Shown: positions 1 through 7,317, counted from the first letter of the stretch. The stretch: 8,400 nucleotides of DNA from JBKHXU01 sp046565865 (GCA_046565865.1 JBKHXU010000073.1:1-8400); one strand, 5' to 3'. Translations and numbers: made by a program. The notes: a model not told the origin generated them from the letters alone.

Positions 1-1079
1 ACCCCGAGTGCGCGCGCCGCCTCGATGTAGTCGACCTCGCGCAGCTTCAGCGTCTCGCCGCGCAGCAAGCGGCACAGGCTGGTCCAACTGGTGACGCCCA
101 AAATCACGCACAACCATAGCAGGCGCCAATCGGCGCGTGCCGCGATGTTGTCGAACGATTCCGGGTCATTCGCCATGTGCACCTGCAGGCTCAAGATAGC
201 GGCGGCGATGAGGAGCACCGATGGTATCGAGCTCAACGTGGTATAGAAGTACTGGATGACATCGTCAACCCAGCCGCGAAAGTAACCGGCCATGACGCCG
301 AGCAACAGCGCGAACGGCAACATCACCAACGTTGTCAGCGTGCCGATGACGAGACCGGTGCGCACGCTCTTCAGCGACTTGTACAGCACGTCGATGCCGA
401 CCTGATCGGTACCGAGCAGGTGATAGTACGGCGCGAGCTGCACGCCGATGCTGACGAGTACAATGAGAAACGCGGTCGTAAGCCAAATGCTGCGCCACGG
501 GATTTCGTCGGCGCCGCGCCAGAACGCGCGCCAGGCTTCACCGACACGCGTATCGGGCGCGGCTCGGTACCAGACGAAGCCAAGCAACAGCAGCGCCCAT
601 AGCGCGACACCACTAACGATCGCGAGTGTCGTGCGCCATGCGATATCGACAGCGCGTTCGTCTGGATCGGCAAGATGCGCCCCACCGTACTTCAACCGCG
701 GATACACCCGTTCGCGCGTCCCGTCCGGCGCCTCCACGGTCTCTTTCATGAACGCATGCGCCGCAAACGGCGCGGAATAGGTGCGCTCGACGCGCGCGCG
801 CAGCGGGCTCAACACGACGTCGAGCAGGCTCTTCACCTCGGCGCTGTACTGCTCGGAATCCGCCAGCCGGCTGCGAAAATGCACCGAGTCGAGCAAACCG
901 ATGGCGACGTATGCCGCCAGCACCACCAACGCCGACATCGCCAGCGGCCGGCGCACCACCTGGCGCCACGGCGCGCGCAGGTGCTCGTGGCGCGCGGCAT
1001 AGATGCCGAAACCGACGCTGGCCAATAGCAGCACGTACACCAACCAATCGGTCCACAAAATTTCAGGTTGGAAAGGCAT
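1..1079 (-). CDS. Peptide ABC transporter permease, DppC/YejE-type (C-terminus beyond left edge)
   Basis: Partial gene: 359 codons are open from an ATG at 1077-1079 to the window edge, with no stop. It encodes an inner-membrane permease subunit of an oligopeptide-type ABC importer. The second half shows the DppC-like signature: LLGTDQVGIDVLYKSL (about residues 221-236, compare the LGTDxxGRDVL motif of the family), a helix near 240-265, then AGYFRGWVDDVIQ and SSIPSVLLIAAAI. The start of the cytoplasmic EAA loop (YIEAARALG) is at the very edge, where the ATPase would dock. Predicted helices are near residues 11-28, 46-64, 148-170 and 198-215. The EAA loop lies at about residue 351, whereas in DppC it is near 200, so the N-terminal part is enlarged by roughly 150 residues, including a polar segment at 65-147. 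The start follows the stop of the upstream permease by 1 nt (TGA-C-ATG) with no strong ribosome-binding site, which suggests translational coupling. The subunit role is firm; the substrate is inferred. Confidence 0.93.
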   Translation of the reverse strand, partial: MPFQPEILWTDWLVYVLLLASVGFGIYAARHEHLRAPWRQVVRRPLAMSALVVLAAYVAIGLLDSVHFRSRLADSEQYSAEVKSLLDVVLSPLRARVERTYSAPFAAHAFMKETVEAPDGTRERVYPRLKYGGAHLADPDERAVDIAWRTTLAIVSGVALWALLLLGFVWYRAAPDTRVGEAWRAFWRGADEIPWRSIWLTTAFLIVLVSIGVQLAPYYHLLGTDQVGIDVLYKSLKSVRTGLVIGTLTTLVMLPFALLLGVMAGYFRGWVDDVIQYFYTTLSSIPSVLLIAAAILSLQVHMANDPESFDNIAARADWRLLWLCVILGVTSWTSLCRLLRGETLKLREVDYIEAARALG

Positions 1080-1080
1080 G

Positions 1081-2058
1081 TCAGCCGAGGCGCACCCGCG
1101 GATCGACCAGCGTGTAACTGATGTCGGTCAGGATCAGCCCCGCGATGTACAACACCGAACCGAGGAACACCATTGCGCGCACGATGGTGAAGTCCTGGGC
1201 GTTGATGGCGTCGATGGTGTAGCTGCCGAGGCCGGGGATGCCGAAAAAGGATTCCATGATCAGGCTGCCGATGAACAGCGATGGAATGATCACGACAACA
1301 CCGGTCAGGATCGGGATCATGGCGTTTTTCAATACATGCCGGAACAGCACCCGCGCCTCGGACAACCCCTTGGCGCGCGCGGTGCGCACGTAGTCCTTGT
1401 TGATCTCTTCCAGGAAAAACGTGCGGTACAAACGTGTACTGGCGCCAATGCCGCTGACGACGCCGATGACGACCGGCAATATCACAAACTTGAGCGCCGC
1501 CATCCCGCTGTCGTAGCCCGAGATGGGTACCAGGTGCAGCAACTTGCCGATCAAATACTGCCCGCCAATGACGTAAAACAGTGCCGATACCGACATCAAG
1601 ATAACGCTCAACACCACACCGAGCGTATCGAGATACATGCCGCGAAAGAACGCGAGCACCATCGCGAACGTGATATAGACCAGTATCCCAACGAGGAACG
1701 TCGGCAGCGCGATGGCGAAGCTCGGCCACATGCGGTTGCGGATGTCGTAGCCGATATCGCGGCCCTCGTCGGAGCGGCCGAAGTCGAACACGAACAGCCT
1801 GGCCGAGTGCTGATAGAAAATGGTGTCGGTGAGCTTGCCAATGCCGCCGCTTTCGGCGTTGTAGAGTAGCGGCTTGTCGTAACCGCGATCCGCCTTCCAC
1901 TTCGCAATCGCCTCCGGCGTTACGCGCTTGACCCCGAGGTGCATGCGCGCCATGTCATCCGGACTGTTGATGAAAAAAAACAGCGCGAAGGTGAAGAGGT
2001 TCACGCCCAGCAAAATGGGAATCGCATAGAACAACCGGCGGATCAGATACGCGATCAC
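1081..2058 (-). CDS. Peptide ABC transporter permease, DppB/YejB-type
   Basis: 325-residue inner-membrane permease that would pair with the adjacent DppC-like subunit to form the channel of a peptide importer. The N-terminus MIAYLIRRLFYAIPILLGV is the typical first helix of the DppB/OppB family. Further helices lie near residues 115-137, 146-169, 190-205, 248-268 and 297-313. The EAA loop, DYVRTARAKGLSEARVLFRH (222-241), is complete with its conserved glycine, and the family motifs FFGIPGLGSYTIDAI and LVDPRVR close the protein. A polar stretch at 36-110 between the first two helices, likely periplasmic, matches the YejB layout. The start is GTG, chosen because a GGAGG sits 7 nt upstream (2066-2070) and the start overlaps the previous stop as GTGA (2055-2058). 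Both arrangements point to one polycistronic mRNA with coupled translation. Family assignment is firm; transport of peptides or peptide-like antibiotics is inferred from Yej/Npp relatives. Confidence 0.95.
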   Translation of the reverse strand: MIAYLIRRLFYAIPILLGVNLFTFALFFFINSPDDMARMHLGVKRVTPEAIAKWKADRGYDKPLLYNAESGGIGKLTDTIFYQHSARLFVFDFGRSDEGRDIGYDIRNRMWPSFAIALPTFLVGILVYITFAMVLAFFRGMYLDTLGVVLSVILMSVSALFYVIGGQYLIGKLLHLVPISGYDSGMAALKFVILPVVIGVVSGIGASTRLYRTFFLEEINKDYVRTARAKGLSEARVLFRHVLKNAMIPILTGVVVIIPSLFIGSLIMESFFGIPGLGSYTIDAINAQDFTIVRAMVFLGSVLYIAGLILTDISYTLVDPRVRLG

Positions 2059-4391
2059 GCACCCGCCTCCGCCGCCCGCCGTTGGCCGCGGTTCTCACGT
2101 CGCTGATGCGCGACGATCGCGGGAATCAATGCGGCGATCAGCAGCAGCGCGATCGCCACCAGCGGCCATACCACCGGCTCGTTCCATTCCGCGCGCAGCA
2201 GCGCGCGGCGCTTGGGATCGATGCGCAGATACTTCAGGGTGTTGTTGGCCATGTGGTTCGGCTTGGCGTTGTACACCCAGGCGTGTTGCAGCGTGAAACG
2301 CTTCGGATGAAAGCCCCAGATCCACGGCGCGTCGCGCCGCAGCGTCTGCTGCATCTGCTCGATGATGGCGAGGCGCTCGGGGCCGTTGTCCATGTTCTTC
2401 ATGCGCTCGAACAGGCGATTGAACTCGGCGCTGTCGTAGTTGGCCGCGTTCTCGCCGTCGCCGCCGACTTTTTTATTGGGGCCGTAGAGCAGGAAGAAGA
2501 AATTCTCCGGATCCGGGTAGTCCGCGTTCCAGCCCCATTCGAACAGCTGCGCGCCGCCCTTGCGCATCTTCTCCTGAAACCGGTTGTAGTCGGTGGCGCG
2601 CACCACGAGCTGGATGTCGAGCTTGGCCAGTTGCTTGCGCATCCAGTCGATCTGAGCCTTCTGCTCCGGACCGGTCGATGGCGTGTCGTAGTACAGCAGC
2701 AGCGGCCGTCCCGACTTGCGGTCAAGACCGTTCGGGTAACCGGCCTCGGCCAGCAGCCGCCGCGCCTCTTCGATCGACTTGCGTTTGGGCCGGCCATCGA
2801 CCCAATCGTACACGTAGGGATTGATGCCGGCTTGGCCCTCCTGGTAGCCGAAGATTCCCGGCGGCAATATGCCTTGTGCCGGAATGCCGCGACCGTTCAG
2901 GAAAATAGAGATGTACTCCTCGTAGTCGATCGCGATTGACAATGCCCGACGCAGTTTACGGGCCGACTCGCTGGTACCCCCGACCACCGGGTCCAGCATG
3001 TTGAAGCCCATGTAGTACGACGACGTCGGCACGCTGGTGAGGAGCGTGATGCCCTTCTGTTCCATCGTCTCCGACAACGCCGCTTCGCCGCCGCTGAAGC
3101 GGATCGCCTGATCGAAGCTCTCGGCGAGCACGCCGGAGCGGTCGTAGTAACCCTGCACGAACTTGGTCCAGTACGGAATGCCCTCTTTCTCCAAACTGAA
3201 CACCACCTTGTCGACGAAGGGCAACGGTTTGCCGGCGTCGGCGAGCAGACCGGCGCGCGCGTCGTCGGGCTCGCCTTCGGCCGGATAGCGCTCGCCGTGA
3301 TAGTTCGGATTGCGCTCGAGCACCATTTTCCGGTTCGGATTGTTCTCGGTCAGCATGTAGGCGCCGGTGCCGACCGGATACCAGTCGAGCGTCAGATTCT
3401 TGCGCGCCATGCCGGGCTGCGAAAAAAACTGCTCGGCCTCCGCCGGCATCGGCGCGAAGAACGGCATCGCCATCCAATACAGGAACTGCGGATACTTGCC
3501 GACGATCGTGACGCGGTACGTGTAACGATCGACAACCTCGGCGCCGGCGAGTGGATAGCGCTCGAGATCGAGATACACGCCCTCCTCGCCGTCGCGCGTC
3601 AACGTTTTGTACGCTTGCGTTAGCGTGCGCGCGTAGTCTTTCATGCCGACGATGTACTCGTTCATGACGCTCAAGATCGGCGAATGCAGTTTCGGGTGCG
3701 CCAGCCGTTTGATCTGATACACGTAGTCCGCCGCCGTCAGCTCGCGCGTGCCGGTTTCACGAAAGTCGCCGAGCGTGTTGATGTTCGGCGTTAGCGGCTG
3801 AAATGCGCCGTCTGGCGTGCGCACGAAGGCGGGGTGCGGTTGATAGCGGATGCCGGGACGTATGCGCACCTCGTACACGCTATAAGCGATGCTCGCCACC
3901 GGCGCGCTGGCCGGCAACCGGCGCCGCTGTTTGTCGAGGTAGATCGGCGCCGGTACGCGTTCGGCCGTGAGCGGGATCAGCTCGTACGGTCGCTTCAAAT
4001 AGTGATATTGAAACGGCGGCTCGTAGATCTGGCCGATGAAGTCGTATTCGTTCGAGCTGTAGGCGCGGGCTGGGTCAAGATGTTTCGGACGCTCGCGAAA
4101 CGATGAGTACAGAATGTTTGCCTCGCGCTCGCTCGCCGGATATGGGTTATTCCATGCGGCATCCGCCGGCGAGATACCGCACACCAAGGCGGCGGCAAGC
4201 CCAATCGCAACCGCGCGCCGGCACCGCGCCCCTTCCCGGCACCAGGCAATTTCGCTACTGTAGCGGCCCGGCGAGCGAACCCGCTCGCGGCACGGGAGTA
4301 GCGCATGGGCTTTCTGGCTGGAAAACGGGCGTTGATCGTCGGCGTGGCGGGCGAGCGCTCGATCGCGACCGGCATCGCGCAGGCGATGCAT
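2055..4391 (-). CDS. ABC transporter substrate-binding protein, family 5 (peptide type), with C-terminal membrane helix
   Basis: Periplasmic binding protein that would deliver peptides to the two downstream permeases. The SBP_bac_5 fold is recognisable from ILYSSFRERPKHLDPA near the mature N-terminus, WYPVGTGAYMLTENNPN, ERNPNYHGERYP, KLRRALSIAIDYEEYI and the late WGWNADYPDPENFFFLLYG motif. A signal peptide is visible: RR, then AVAIGLAAALVCGIS, then ADA-AW, with cleavage near 4157. No good lipobox is present. The mature part is about 700 residues, larger than DppA/OppA (about 500) and E. coli YejA (about 600). The end is unusual: a hydrophobic helix (2109-2168, from WPLVAIALLLIAAL onward) followed by a basic tail, predicting a C-terminal inner-membrane anchor. 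The start is uncertain. The nearest in-frame ATG (4389-4391) lacks a Shine-Dalgarno, adds a polar leader and overlaps fabI by 87 bp on the other strand. Later TTG (4187) and GTG (4184) codons would cut the signal peptide. Coding is certain from about 4220 downward. Confidence 0.92.
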   Translation of the reverse strand: MHRLRDAGRDRALARHADDQRPFSSQKAHALLPCRERVRSPGRYSSEIAWCREGARCRRAVAIGLAAALVCGISPADAAWNNPYPASEREANILYSSFRERPKHLDPARAYSSNEYDFIGQIYEPPFQYHYLKRPYELIPLTAERVPAPIYLDKQRRRLPASAPVASIAYSVYEVRIRPGIRYQPHPAFVRTPDGAFQPLTPNINTLGDFRETGTRELTAADYVYQIKRLAHPKLHSPILSVMNEYIVGMKDYARTLTQAYKTLTRDGEEGVYLDLERYPLAGAEVVDRYTYRVTIVGKYPQFLYWMAMPFFAPMPAEAEQFFSQPGMARKNLTLDWYPVGTGAYMLTENNPNRKMVLERNPNYHGERYPAEGEPDDARAGLLADAGKPLPFVDKVVFSLEKEGIPYWTKFVQGYYDRSGVLAESFDQAIRFSGGEAALSETMEQKGITLLTSVPTSSYYMGFNMLDPVVGGTSESARKLRRALSIAIDYEEYISIFLNGRGIPAQGILPPGIFGYQEGQAGINPYVYDWVDGRPKRKSIEEARRLLAEAGYPNGLDRKSGRPLLLYYDTPSTGPEQKAQIDWMRKQLAKLDIQLVVRATDYNRFQEKMRKGGAQLFEWGWNADYPDPENFFFLLYGPNKKVGGDGENAANYDSAEFNRLFERMKNMDNGPERLAIIEQMQQTLRRDAPWIWGFHPKRFTLQHAWVYNAKPNHMANNTLKYLRIDPKRRALLRAEWNEPVVWPLVAIALLLIAALIPAIVAHQRRENRGQRRAAEAGA
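4271..4288 (+). promoter_or_regulatory. Perfect inverted repeat in the fabI leader
   Basis: GCGAGCG (4271-4277), spacer AACC, CGCTCGC (4282-4288): a perfect 7-bp hairpin with a 4-nt loop, 4 nt upstream of the fabI Shine-Dalgarno. It lies in the short divergent region between fabI and the binding-protein gene, so it could be an operator or an mRNA leader hairpin affecting fabI. No regulator is named; a high-GC coincidence is possible. Confidence 0.35.
4293..4297 (+). promoter_or_regulatory. Ribosome-binding site of fabI
   Basis: GGGAG ends 7 nt before the ATG at 4305. It fixes the fabI start, which also matches the MGFL start of E. coli FabI. Confidence 0.75.
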
Positions 4392-5093
4392 CGCGAAGGC
4401 GCGAGCATCGCGTACACCTATCAAAACGACAAGCTGAAGGAACGCGTGACGAAGCTGGCGGCGGAAACCGGAAGCGGCATGGTACTGCCGTGCGACGTCG
4501 CGAGCGACGCCGAAATCGCCGCCGTGTTCGCGCGTCTGGCGGAACAATGGGACGGGCTCGACATCGTCGTGCACTCGGTGGCGTTCGCGCCGCGCGAAGA
4601 GCTGGCCGGCTCGTACGTCGACACCGTCACGCGCGACGGATTTCGAATCGCACACGAGATCAGCTCCTACAGCTTCGCCGCGCTGGCGAAGGCCGCGCGG
4701 CCGCTGATGCGCGGCCGCAACGGCGCGCTGCTCACGCTGAGCTATCTCGGCGCCGAGCGCGCCGTGCCGAACTACAACGTAATGGGACTTGCCAAGGCCA
4801 GCTTGGAGGCGAATGTGCGTTACCTCGCGTATTCCTTAGGTCCCGAGGGCACGCGTGTCAACGCGATTTCCGCCGGTCCGATCAAAACCCTCGCCGCCTC
4901 GGGTATCACCGGCTTCAAGCGCTTGCTCGACTTCCAGGACAGCGTCGCGCCATTGCGCCGCGGTGTCACCATTGAGGAGGTCGGTAATGCCGCCGCGTTC
5001 CTCTGCTCCGATCTCGCGTCCGGCATCACCGGCGAGATCACTTACGTCGACGCCGGATTCCACTGCGTGGCGATCGGGTCGAGCGAGACCTAG
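4305..5093 (+). CDS. fabI: Enoyl-[acyl-carrier-protein] reductase (NADH), FabI
   Basis: Cytoplasmic enzyme that reduces trans-2-enoyl-ACP to acyl-ACP with NADH, the last step of each round of type II fatty-acid elongation and the triclosan/diazaborine target. At 262 residues it equals the E. coli length and aligns almost without gaps from the MGFL start. The short-chain dehydrogenase fold is evident: a cofactor loop GVAGERSIATGIA (13-25), the CDV adenine-site motif (63-65), HSVAFAP (90-96), and the catalytic stretch SYLGAERAVPNYNVMGLAKA. Tyr147, Tyr157 and Lys164 correspond to E. coli Tyr146, Tyr156 and Lys163. SAGPIKTLAASGI (189-201) forms the substrate-binding loop region. Position 93 is Ala where E. 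coli has Gly, as in S. aureus FabI. It is transcribed alone, divergent from the ABC transporter and convergent with ppiD, whose stop lies 36 bp away. I see no clear terminator between them. Identity is very secure. Confidence 0.98.
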   Translation: MGFLAGKRALIVGVAGERSIATGIAQAMHREGASIAYTYQNDKLKERVTKLAAETGSGMVLPCDVASDAEIAAVFARLAEQWDGLDIVVHSVAFAPREELAGSYVDTVTRDGFRIAHEISSYSFAALAKAARPLMRGRNGALLTLSYLGAERAVPNYNVMGLAKASLEANVRYLAYSLGPEGTRVNAISAGPIKTLAASGITGFKRLLDFQDSVAPLRRGVTIEEVGNAAAFLCSDLASGITGEITYVDAGFHCVAIGSSET

Positions 5094-5129
5094 TGTCGGG
5101 CCGTTTAGGCTGGCGTCCTGCAATTCCTG

Positions 5130-7007
5130 TTACAACTGATCCGGGTAAATCTTGATGTCGGCATCGCGTCGTAAACCGGCGCGATAGCTCGCGTAGTACT
5201 CGGCGCCGCGGCGAACCAGCAGCTGGCGCTTCACGCGTTCGGTCAACGCCGGGTCGGTCGCCGGCGCATCGTGCACCGCCGTCACCGCGACGACGGCGTA
5301 GCCTTGGGGGCCGAGGTCCACGCGGCGGTAGACGGGCTTCCCGTCCGGCCGCGGCGCAGCGAACGCCGCATCGACAATGCGCCGATCGACACCGGCCGCC
5401 TGCTCGCGCGTCACGCGCCTATCCAAATTCGGCGTCGCGCCGGCGCCGCGCGCGAGCTGCGCCAGCTCCGCGCCCTGCTGCAACTTCTCCAGCCATTCGG
5501 CGGTGAGCGCCTCGACATACTCCTGCGTACGCAAGGCCATCAGTTTGCGCTCTATCTCCGCCCGCACGTCGGCTAACGGCCGCTGCGCCGACGGCTTGTG
5601 ATCGATCACGCGCAGCGCCAGCAGCGTATCGCCGGACAATTCGATGGCGTCGCTGCTGCGCCGGCTGCTGATTTGCTCCGGATGAAACGCGGTCTCCAGC
5701 ACGCGCGGGTTGGCGCCGATGCCGGGGCCGCCGTTACGCGTCAGCCAGTCGCTCTGCTCCAGTGCGATTCCCAGTTGCTTTGCCACCGGCGCGAGACTGT
5801 CCGCGCTTTCGTAGGCCAAGGTACGCAGACGTTCCGCCTGCTCAAAGAAGCGTTCTTCGCCCCGGCGTCGGCGCACGAGCTCGACCAGTTCCTTGCGCGC
5901 CTGCTCGAAACTTACCCGCTGCTCGGGCGTGTAGTGCGTGAGCTTGATGAGATGGTAGCCGTACGGCGTGCGCACCGGCTGACTCGTCTCGCCCGGCTTT
6001 AGCGCGTTCAACGCCTGTTCCAGCTCAGCCGGCAACAGGCCGGGTGCGACGTTGCCGAGATCGCCACCCTTGGCCGCCGATTCCGGATCCTCGGATTGCC
6101 CGCGCGCGACCTTGGCAAAATCGGCGCCCATACGCAACTGTCGCTCGATCTCGCCGATGCGCGCCTTGGCTTTGGCCTCCTCATCAGTATTCGCCCCCGC
6201 TGGCAGCGCGACCAAGATGTGGGCGGCACGCCGTTTGGGCGGCGTGACGTAGCGTGCGGCCTCGGCGGCATACGCCTCGCGCAACTCCTCGTCGGTCGGC
6301 TGATAGCCCTTAAGCGCATCCGCCGCCGTCAGCCGTACATATTCGACGCGCACTTGCTCCGGCGTCAAAAACGCGGTGCGGTTCTCGTTGAAGTAGGCCT
6401 CAATGTCCTCGGGTGTCACACGCACGCGCGCGGTGAACTTGCGCGGCTCGAGGACGGCGTAGGAAATGCGCCGCTCCTGGCGCAGCAAGCGCGCGACGTT
6501 GGCGATATCGCTGTCGGTAACGAATGCGGTGTCGGCCAATCCGCGTTGTACCTGGCTCGTCAGATTCTCGCGCCGCAGCGTGGCCTCGAATTCGGGCGCG
6601 GTCATGCCTTGCTGTTGCAACCACGCTTGATATAAGGCGCTGTCGAAGCGGCCGTCGCGCTGGAAATAAGGCGCCTCGCGAATCATTTGCGCCAGGCGCG
6701 CATCGCTCAGCCGATAGCCGTTGTCCTGCGCATCGTCCATGAGCAAAGCCTGGTTGATCAACCCTTCAAGGATCAACTCGCGCATGGCGCGATTGTCGCC
6801 CTGCGCGGGATTGGCACTGCGCAGTTGCTCGAGTGCCGCCTGGTACACCGGCAGGCGGATCGGCGTGCCGTTGACGCTGGCAACCGCGGTATTGGAACCA
6901 CCTTCGAAGTAGGAGTTGATGCCCCAGAGCGCGAACGGGATGGCGATAAGAGCAATGATGAAGGTCGCGATAATGCCTTGGGTCTTCTCGCGAATCGTGC
7001 TTAGCAT
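5130..7007 (-). CDS. ppiD: Periplasmic peptidyl-prolyl isomerase/folding factor PpiD
   Basis: Membrane-anchored periplasmic chaperone that assists polypeptides leaving the Sec translocon. At 625 residues it is close to E. coli PpiD (623). Order of parts: a short cytoplasmic start MLSTIREKTQ, one transmembrane helix (about 12-31, FIIALIAIPFALWGI), a SurA-like N-terminal chaperone region (about 40-250) with the ELILEGLINQALL helix, and a parvulin domain (about 258-357) carrying RRAAHILVAL, SAAKGGDLG and PYGYHLIKL. A C-terminal chaperone-like region (about 370-625) follows. The parvulin motifs are well kept, but E. coli PpiD has a related domain with little or no isomerase activity, so catalysis is not certain. 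The ATG at 7005-7007 was chosen because it gives the family's N-in anchor. No strong Shine-Dalgarno is visible. In many gammaproteobacteria ppiD follows hupB and tRNA genes; here the tRNA is only a fragment and hupB is not in the window, apparently displaced by inserted DNA. Confidence 0.96.
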   Translation of the reverse strand: MLSTIREKTQGIIATFIIALIAIPFALWGINSYFEGGSNTAVASVNGTPIRLPVYQAALEQLRSANPAQGDNRAMRELILEGLINQALLMDDAQDNGYRLSDARLAQMIREAPYFQRDGRFDSALYQAWLQQQGMTAPEFEATLRRENLTSQVQRGLADTAFVTDSDIANVARLLRQERRISYAVLEPRKFTARVRVTPEDIEAYFNENRTAFLTPEQVRVEYVRLTAADALKGYQPTDEELREAYAAEAARYVTPPKRRAAHILVALPAGANTDEEAKAKARIGEIERQLRMGADFAKVARGQSEDPESAAKGGDLGNVAPGLLPAELEQALNALKPGETSQPVRTPYGYHLIKLTHYTPEQRVSFEQARKELVELVRRRRGEERFFEQAERLRTLAYESADSLAPVAKQLGIALEQSDWLTRNGGPGIGANPRVLETAFHPEQISSRRSSDAIELSGDTLLALRVIDHKPSAQRPLADVRAEIERKLMALRTQEYVEALTAEWLEKLQQGAELAQLARGAGATPNLDRRVTREQAAGVDRRIVDAAFAAPRPDGKPVYRRVDLGPQGYAVVAVTAVHDAPATDPALTERVKRQLLVRRGAEYYASYRAGLRRDADIKIYPDQL

Positions 7008-7099
7008 GCGTGTACTTTACCGGAAGGTCGGCATGAGCTGCCAGGGTTTGAAACTCGCACGCGAACGTACTACGTCGAGCCGATGGTTGGAAGGCGAAC

Positions 7100-7123
7100 C
7101 AGGGCGAGGAGATCCTCGCCCTG
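7100..7123 (-). terminator. Strong hairpin just downstream of the tRNA-Asp 3' end
   Basis: Two 11-nt perfectly complementary arms (7100-7110 and 7113-7123, core AGGGCGAGGA) can form a 10-bp stem with a 4-nt loop. On the minus strand it begins 6 nt after the tRNA CCA, the usual place for a tRNA terminator or a processing hairpin. No T-tract follows (GGTTCGCC), so intrinsic termination is doubtful and read-through into ppiD is possible. Confidence 0.5.
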
Positions 7124-7129
7124 AAACAA

Positions 7130-7153
7130 TGGCGGAGCGGACGGGACTCGAAC
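7130..7153 (-). mobile_element. tRNA-Asp 3'-end fragment: attachment site at the end of an integrated element
   Basis: Read on the minus strand, these 24 nt are the 3' end of a tRNA-Asp(GTC): GTTCGAGTCCCG (T-loop and 3' T-stem), then TCCGCTCCGCCA (acceptor 3' strand with encoded CCA). They match the E. coli tRNA-Asp end as I recall it, except for one C replacing a T that keeps acceptor pairing. The match ends inside the T-arm: the 5' T-stem should read about GCGGG but reads TCAGA, and no anticodon arm or D-arm follows. It is therefore a fragment, not a gene. Fragments that begin in the T-loop and run to the tRNA 3' end are typical direct-repeat attachment sites of tyrosine integrases. With ppiD on the left, the element lies to the right and the intact tRNA-Asp is expected at its far end. 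Confidence 0.78.
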
Positions 7154-7317
7154 TCTGAGTAAGTCACGCTACATCAGTTATTTAATATATCAGTGGGTCG
7201 TACCTGGGGCAATGGCGACGGTAGCTACGTCCGCTTCTCGTTGGGTTCCGTGCACGTGACTGCCGCTCGGACCGTCCGTGCCGACAATCAACCCTAGCCA
7301 TTTCTCACATCGAAAAG
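7154..7317. other. Gene-free segment next to the attachment site
   Basis: No convincing coding sequence on either strand. It starts with an AT-rich stretch (TTATTTAATATAT, 7178-7190) immediately inside the putative attachment site, where recombinase arm-binding or host-factor sites are commonly found. No repeated arm sites were recognised by eye. Confidence 0.4.

Noticed and set aside
1003..1869. Long plus-strand reading frame (288 codons) opposite the DppB-like permease
   Set aside because: Antisense shadow of a clearly conserved permease; the translation is rich in H, Q, D and R with no family resemblance.
2082..2939. Plus-strand frame of 285 codons opposite the binding-protein gene
   Set aside because: Antisense of conserved SBP_bac_5 motifs in high-GC DNA; no plausible start site or recognisable domain.
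4392..4655. Upstream extension of the binding-protein frame to an ATG at 4655
   Set aside because: It would run antisense deep into fabI, and the translation there is an Arg/His-rich shadow; the signal peptide lies far downstream.
4103..4975. Plus-strand 290-codon frame overlapping fabI
   Set aside because: Arg-rich out-of-frame translation of fabI, which is certain in the other frame.
5094..5129. Bidirectional terminator between fabI and ppiD
   Set aside because: The 36-bp gap has no convincing stem with a T-tract on either strand.
7130..7200. A complete tRNA gene
   Set aside because: Only the T-loop-to-CCA part is present; the 5' T-stem cannot pair, and no anticodon or D-arm follows.
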